A stretch of 64,000 nt of DNA from Palsa-360 sp963710315 (GTDB lineage Bacteria > Acidobacteriota > Terriglobia > Acidiferrales > UBA7541): assembly GCA_963710315.1 (NCBI GenBank), contig CAVPZW010000009.1, forward strand, positions 434,001 through 498,000, written 5' to 3'. Below the pieces are notes generated by a model that was given only the letters and a program-made list of their open reading frames with translations, searched no databases and was not told the DNA's origin. Made by a program: the position numbers and the translations under genes. Positions 61,999-64,000 of the stretch are shown piece by piece. Each line of letters starts with the position of its first letter. The stretch's first letter is position 1.

Positions 61999-62655
61999 TC
62001 ACGCGCGCGGCCCCGCCGTTTTCCGTGGCTTTACGGTGCGTATGCGGACGAATTTCTCCCGCCGCGGGCTGTAGGTCGTCACGGTCCCTTTGCCGATGTG
62101 GTAGACCCAGCCGTGAAGTTTCAGATTCCCTTGCTCCAGCCGCACCGCGACGGACGGATGTGTCTGCAGATTCCTCAGCTGCTCGACCACGTTCCGCTCC
62201 GTAAGCTCCAGCAGAAATTTCGGATCGCTAAAATCGGAATCGGGTTTGGCGACGGCCTCGCGCGCAGCCTTAGCCAGCTCCAGCCAGGCGCTCACGCTTG
62301 CAAGAGGCTTCAGCGCTTCAGGATTCAGGACGCCTTTCATCACGCCGCAATCCGTATGCCCGCAAACAATCACATCGGAAACGCCCAGCACGCCAACGGC
62401 GTATTCAATCGTTGCGGAAACACCGCCAATCGTTTCCGGATAGCGGGGCACGATGTTGCCGATCACCCTGCACAAGAACAGCTCGCCCGGCTTGGTCTGC
62501 GTCAACAGGCAAGGATCAATTCGGGAATCGGCGCAGGTAATGAACAGCGCCGTAGGCCTCTGTTGAAGAGCCAGCTTGCGGAATAACTCGCGATGCTTCG
62601 GAAAGACACTCTTTCGAAAGCGTTTAAGGCCGCGGAGAATGCGATCGACAGGCAT
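61999..62655 (-). CDS. Beta-class carbonic anhydrase
   Basis: A 218-residue enzyme interconverting CO2 and bicarbonate. The zinc ligands and catalytic dyad are complete: ITCADSRIDP (Cys41, Asp43, Arg45) and VCGHTDCG (His100, Cys103). Other family segments are GNIVPRY and GGVSATIEYAVGVLGV. The start MPVDRILRG fits family length; an in-frame upstream start would add 13 residues. The C-terminus is basic. It is monocistronic on the minus strand between the lipoprotein gene and rpoD. Confidence 0.93.
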   Translation of the reverse strand: MPVDRILRGLKRFRKSVFPKHRELFRKLALQQRPTALFITCADSRIDPCLLTQTKPGELFLCRVIGNIVPRYPETIGGVSATIEYAVGVLGVSDVIVCGHTDCGVMKGVLNPEALKPLASVSAWLELAKAAREAVAKPDSDFSDPKFLLELTERNVVEQLRNLQTHPSVAVRLEQGNLKLHGWVYHIGKGTVTTYSPRREKFVRIRTVKPRKTAGPRA

Positions 62656-63229
62656 GAGCGGCCATTCTGCAACAAATTGCAGGCCGGGTTCCACCTAAAA
62701 TCCGGGGAGCATCCGGCAGGCATCTGTGATAAGGTATCGCGCTCTCGGTTCGCAAGCGGGAAGGCCAGCGGCTGGGGCGATATTGGCTCAAACAAACCCA
62801 AGTTTTCGGCCAGAACCTCGGAGCGATCTTGCGTGCATGAAACACGAAATCGTGAGATAATGATTGTTGTTGTATAAAATCTTTCTGAACGATCATGATG
62901 GGGGTTCAGCGGCTGTGGCAAGCCTCTGAAGCATACTTTTTTCGTTATAATCCGTCGAATGAATTAGGCTTACGAAGTGAAGGTGCGGATCGAAGATCCC
63001 TGGCTCGCCCCGCGTCCTGCCACTCTGTATTATACTGAAAAGAAGAGCATTAAAATGGAGAGCGATTCATCAGGCAATTCCGTGTGACCGGGCGCCGCGA
63101 ATTGACTCTAATAGATAGAGTGAAGAATCAAATTGGGCCGGGTGTGCATCAAACTGGTTCTGCGCCCGGCGGCTTGACTCAAGACATCGTGCGATCATTC
63201 TCAGCTGATTCGCAAGGGGGATTACAGCT
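62656..63229. other. Long intergenic region upstream of rpoD
   Basis: About 570 bp between divergent carbonic anhydrase and rpoD genes. A TATAAT at 62946-62951 could be a -10 box for the sigma factor gene, but no matching -35 is seen 17 bp upstream. A GC-rich hairpin (GCCGGG with CCCGGC) lies near 63137-63170. Nothing in the region looks coding. Confidence 0.5.
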
Positions 63230-64000
63230 TTGTCTCTGAATAATCACGAAACGGGCGATGAGGTTCGTAGCATCATCGGCATTGGTAAGGAACGCAGATA
63301 CCTGCTTCCCGACGAGGAAGAACACGTATTGCCCGCGGCTGAACCTTCGCCGGAGCCGGAAGATGGCGAACACCACCTTTCTGGCTTCGAACAAACTGGC
63401 ATTGCAGGAGACGAGGAAGCCGTTGCCGGCGGCGCCGCGCTTGCCATCCCGGATGCTGCGGAAACCGATCATAGCTCCGGCCCGGAAGAGAGCGAACTGG
63501 ACCTCACGCCGGGAATGCTGGACAAGAATAACGACCCGGTCCGGCTCTATCTAAGGGAAATGGGCACGGTTCCCCTGCTGAAGCGGGCGGACGAAGTGGC
63601 CATCGCCAAGCGCATGGAGCGCGGGCATCTGATGGTCCTGAAGACCATTTCGCGATCTCCGATCGTTCTGAAAGAATTGATTTCCGTGGGCAAGGATCTT
63701 CGCCAGGGCAGCCTGTCCATTAAGAAAATTATTCAGTTCGACCAGGAAGAGCTGACCGAAGAGGAAACCGAGAGCAAGACGCAGGAAATTCTGCGCATCA
63801 TTGCCAAGATCGAGCAGTTGTACGCCCTGGCGCACAAGCAGGCCGCGCAACTGGAAAGCACGCCGAAATCGAACAAGAAGCTCTACCTGCGCTACCGCAA
63901 TCGTTTGGCCCGCACTCGCGTGGAGATGTCGCAGCACGCGCGTTCCATCGATTTCCATTCGCTGGAACGCAAGCGGCTGATCGACAAGATTCACAACACG
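63230..64000 (+). CDS. rpoD: RNA polymerase primary sigma factor, N-terminal part (runs off the window)
   Basis: An open frame from TTG at 63230, with AAGGGGG nine bases upstream, continues to the window end without a stop. The first 100 residues are acidic and Gly/Ala/Glu-rich (region 1.1-like). Then DPVRLYLREMGTVPLL, the sigma-70 region 1.2 signature, occurs at about residue 102, followed by a long helical non-conserved region. It ends in KRLIDKIHNT. The remaining regions 2-4 are outside the window. This should be the housekeeping sigma factor. Confidence 0.9.
   Translation, partial: MSLNNHETGDEVRSIIGIGKERRYLLPDEEEHVLPAAEPSPEPEDGEHHLSGFEQTGIAGDEEAVAGGAALAIPDAAETDHSSGPEESELDLTPGMLDKNNDPVRLYLREMGTVPLLKRADEVAIAKRMERGHLMVLKTISRSPIVLKELISVGKDLRQGSLSIKKIIQFDQEELTEEETESKTQEILRIIAKIEQLYALAHKQAAQLESTPKSNKKLYLRYRNRLARTRVEMSQHARSIDFHSLERKRLIDKIHNT

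Noticed and set aside
61909..62586. Plus-strand frame of 225 codons opposite carbonic anhydrase
   Set aside because: Most of it is the antisense of the carbonic anhydrase; only its first 30 codons are of interest, and those are listed as a possible remnant.

Overview
The window looks like one stretch of an Acidobacteriota chromosome, probably a draft or metagenome-derived assembly. It has moderately high GC, Gram-negative envelope genes (lpxD, an LpxL-type acyltransferase, lnt, beta-barrel proteins), a complete hopanoid cluster, many secreted TPR, SH3 and cupredoxin proteins, and short palindromic repeats between genes. This placement is inferred from gene content; there is no rRNA gene in the window. 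Several single-base frameshifts in otherwise intact essential genes (metK, a class A penicillin-binding protein) suggest local sequence error.

Layout. 0-9 kb, minus strand: a respiratory operon transcribed from 8.8 kb downward: porin-cytochrome fusion, dihaem cytochrome c, cupredoxin-like protein, aa3 oxidase subunits II, I, III, III and IV, a small CxxC membrane protein and a channel-like RCK protein. 9.4-11.6 kb, plus strand: two overlapping genes for exported SH3-like proteins. 11.8-12.5 kb: a perfect 32-bp inverted repeat, a truncated tyrosine recombinase and tRNA-Lys, the remains of an integrated element. 12.6-13.7 kb: hpf-type gene and a zinc-ribbon protein. 13.8-24.3 kb, minus strand: hopanoid genes shc-hpnH-hpnA-hpnG, two medium-chain dehydrogenases, an hpnC-hpnD fusion and hpnE. 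24.6-28.4 kb: lipid A acyltransferases and an ArnT-like glycosyltransferase. 28.4-32.9 kb: an anchored hydrolase, a GNAT protein, a secreted protein and a Tat-exported molybdopterin oxidoreductase.

33-49 kb is a long minus-strand housekeeping array: proS, a membrane protein, frameshifted pbp1A, two TPR proteins, nfeD-slipin, a SPOR protein, lnt, prfB (with its programmed frameshift), metK (broken by an unprogrammed one) and ahcY. 49-62 kb is accessory: two small anchored proteins bordered by about 140-bp direct repeats, a metallo-beta-lactamase-fold protein that has lost metal ligands, a blue-copper lipoprotein, a metallophosphoesterase, a Tat-exported multicopper oxidase, a stand-alone CZB protein, a beta-barrel protein and a beta-propeller lipoprotein. 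Two unusual shared DNA motifs lie between these genes. The window ends with a beta-carbonic anhydrase and the start of rpoD.

How it fits together. The first operon could carry electrons from the outer surface (porin-cytochrome) through periplasmic carriers (dihaem cytochrome, cupredoxin) to an A-type haem-copper oxidase. The hopanoid cluster covers squalene formation, cyclisation and the first side-chain steps. The 52-58 kb block has a periplasmic copper-protein theme and shared upstream motifs that suggest co-regulation. These links are inferences from family knowledge and gene order.
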